Positions 5,362 through 5,885 of a stretch of DNA of 5,885 nt are shown here, piece after piece. Positions within the stretch are counted from its first letter, which is position 1. Every line of letters starts with the position of its first letter. Source of the DNA: an uncultured Lachnospiraceae bacterium (lineage in GTDB: Bacteria; Bacillota_A; Clostridia; Lachnospirales; Lachnospiraceae); assembly GCA_902795985.1 (NCBI GenBank), contig CADBNG010000435.1, positions 1-5,885 of the forward strand, read 5' to 3'. The notes beneath the pieces were generated by a model that was not told the DNA's origin, searched no databases, and worked only from the letters and a program-made list of their open reading frames with translations. Made by a program: the position numbers and the translations under genes.

Positions 5362-5885
5362 ATGAATAAACCGGCGCTGCCGCATGAGATCCTGATGCGC
5401 ATCGAAAAGCCCGGCCGGTACACCGGCGGGGAAATCAATGCCGTTTACAAAGACCTTTCGGAGGTCGATATCCGCTTCGCGTTTGCCTTCCCGGACACCT
5501 ATGAAGTCGGCATGTCCAATCTGGGAGTGCAGATCCTGTACGCGCAGTTCAATTCCTTTCCGGGAGTCTGGTGCGAACGGGTCTATTCCCCGTGGCTGGA
5601 TCTGGACCGGATCATGAGGGAAAAGAACATCCCGCTTTTCGCGTGGGAATCCCAGGAGCCGGTAAAGAATTTTGATTTTCTCGGATTTTCCCTCCAGTAC
5701 GAGATGTGCTATACCAACGTGCTGCAGATTCTGGAACTTTCGGGAATCCCCCTTTACGCAAAAGACCGCGGTGAAGACGATCCCCTTGTGATCGGCGGAG
5801 GCAGCTGCGCGTACAATCCCGAGCCGGTCGCGGATTTCTTTGACCTGTTCTATATCGGAGAAGGGGAAATATCCTATAAGGAACT
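5362..5885 (+). CDS. B12-binding radical SAM protein, TIGR03960-like, N-terminal part (runs off the window)
   Basis: Open reading frame from ATG 5362 to the window edge, 174 complete codons with no stop. It follows the recU stop by two bases, with an AAAGGGA ribosome binding site at 5349-5355. The order of blocks (KPGRYTGGEINAVYKD, then FAFPDTYEVGMSNLGVQILY, WCERVYSPW, GFSLQYEMCYTNVL, GGGSCAYNPEPVADFFDLF, IGEGE) matches the N-terminal half of the TIGR03960 family, where a B12-binding-like Rossmann domain precedes a radical SAM domain. The CxxxCxxC iron-sulphur motif would lie downstream of the window, so radical SAM chemistry is inferred from the family. The reaction is unknown to me. In Clostridia this gene usually precedes a DUF2344/TIGR03936 gene, an RNase E/G gene and the rplU-rpmA-obgE cluster. 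Confidence 0.9.
   Translation, partial: MNKPALPHEILMRIEKPGRYTGGEINAVYKDLSEVDIRFAFAFPDTYEVGMSNLGVQILYAQFNSFPGVWCERVYSPWLDLDRIMREKNIPLFAWESQEPVKNFDFLGFSLQYEMCYTNVLQILELSGIPLYAKDRGEDDPLVIGGGSCAYNPEPVADFFDLFYIGEGEISYKE

Overview
The window is a compact, single-strand stretch of bacterial housekeeping chromosome. All eight or nine genes read left to right and cover almost every base. Gene content and order (ispH end, rpsA, rsmD, coaD, a coiled-coil ORF, an RluA-type pseudouridine synthase, lepB, recU, a B12-binding radical SAM gene) point to the Firmicutes, most likely Clostridia in the broad Lachnospiraceae/Eubacteriales area. Three points support this: ribosomal protein S1 sits directly behind ispH, a clostridial arrangement; a RecU-type resolvase is present, which is a Firmicutes hallmark; and coaD is followed by a coiled-coil 'ATPase subunit-like' ORF. 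Base composition is moderately GC-rich by eye. I did not count it, and the genus cannot be named from the sequence alone.

Layout. Bases 1-69 are the last codons of ispH (non-mevalonate isoprenoid synthesis), and they overlap the start of rpsA (50-1246). rpsA encodes a four-domain S1 protein with an unusual Ala-Glu-Glu-Ala-Pro repeat tail. A hairpin terminator (about 1270-1306) follows. Then come rsmD (16S rRNA m2G966 methyltransferase, 1340-1921) and coaD (phosphopantetheine adenylyltransferase, 1926-2405), four bases apart. After a 66-base gap lies a 226-residue coiled-coil protein with an Asp8-Phe end (2472-3152). A strong intrinsic terminator (3183-3209) follows it. Its T-run stops five bases before the ATG of an RluA-family pseudouridine synthase (3215-4162). 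lepB (signal peptidase I, 4165-4821), recU (4826-5359) and the start of a TIGR03960-like B12-binding radical SAM protein (5362 to the window end) follow at spacings of 2, 4 and 2 bases, so the last four genes look like one transcript.

Functional theme. Much of the window serves the ribosome: S1, the RsmD rRNA methylase and an RNA pseudouridine synthase. The rest covers core metabolism (isoprenoids, CoA), protein export (LepB) and recombination (RecU). No mobile element, CRISPR array, tRNA, rRNA or phage gene was seen, and no clear new defence or metabolic system. The points most worth checking are the ispH/rpsA overlap, the repeat tail of S1, the two terminators placed with no visible promoter room before the next gene (one directly against a start codon that lacks a Shine-Dalgarno sequence), and the uncharacterised coiled-coil protein.
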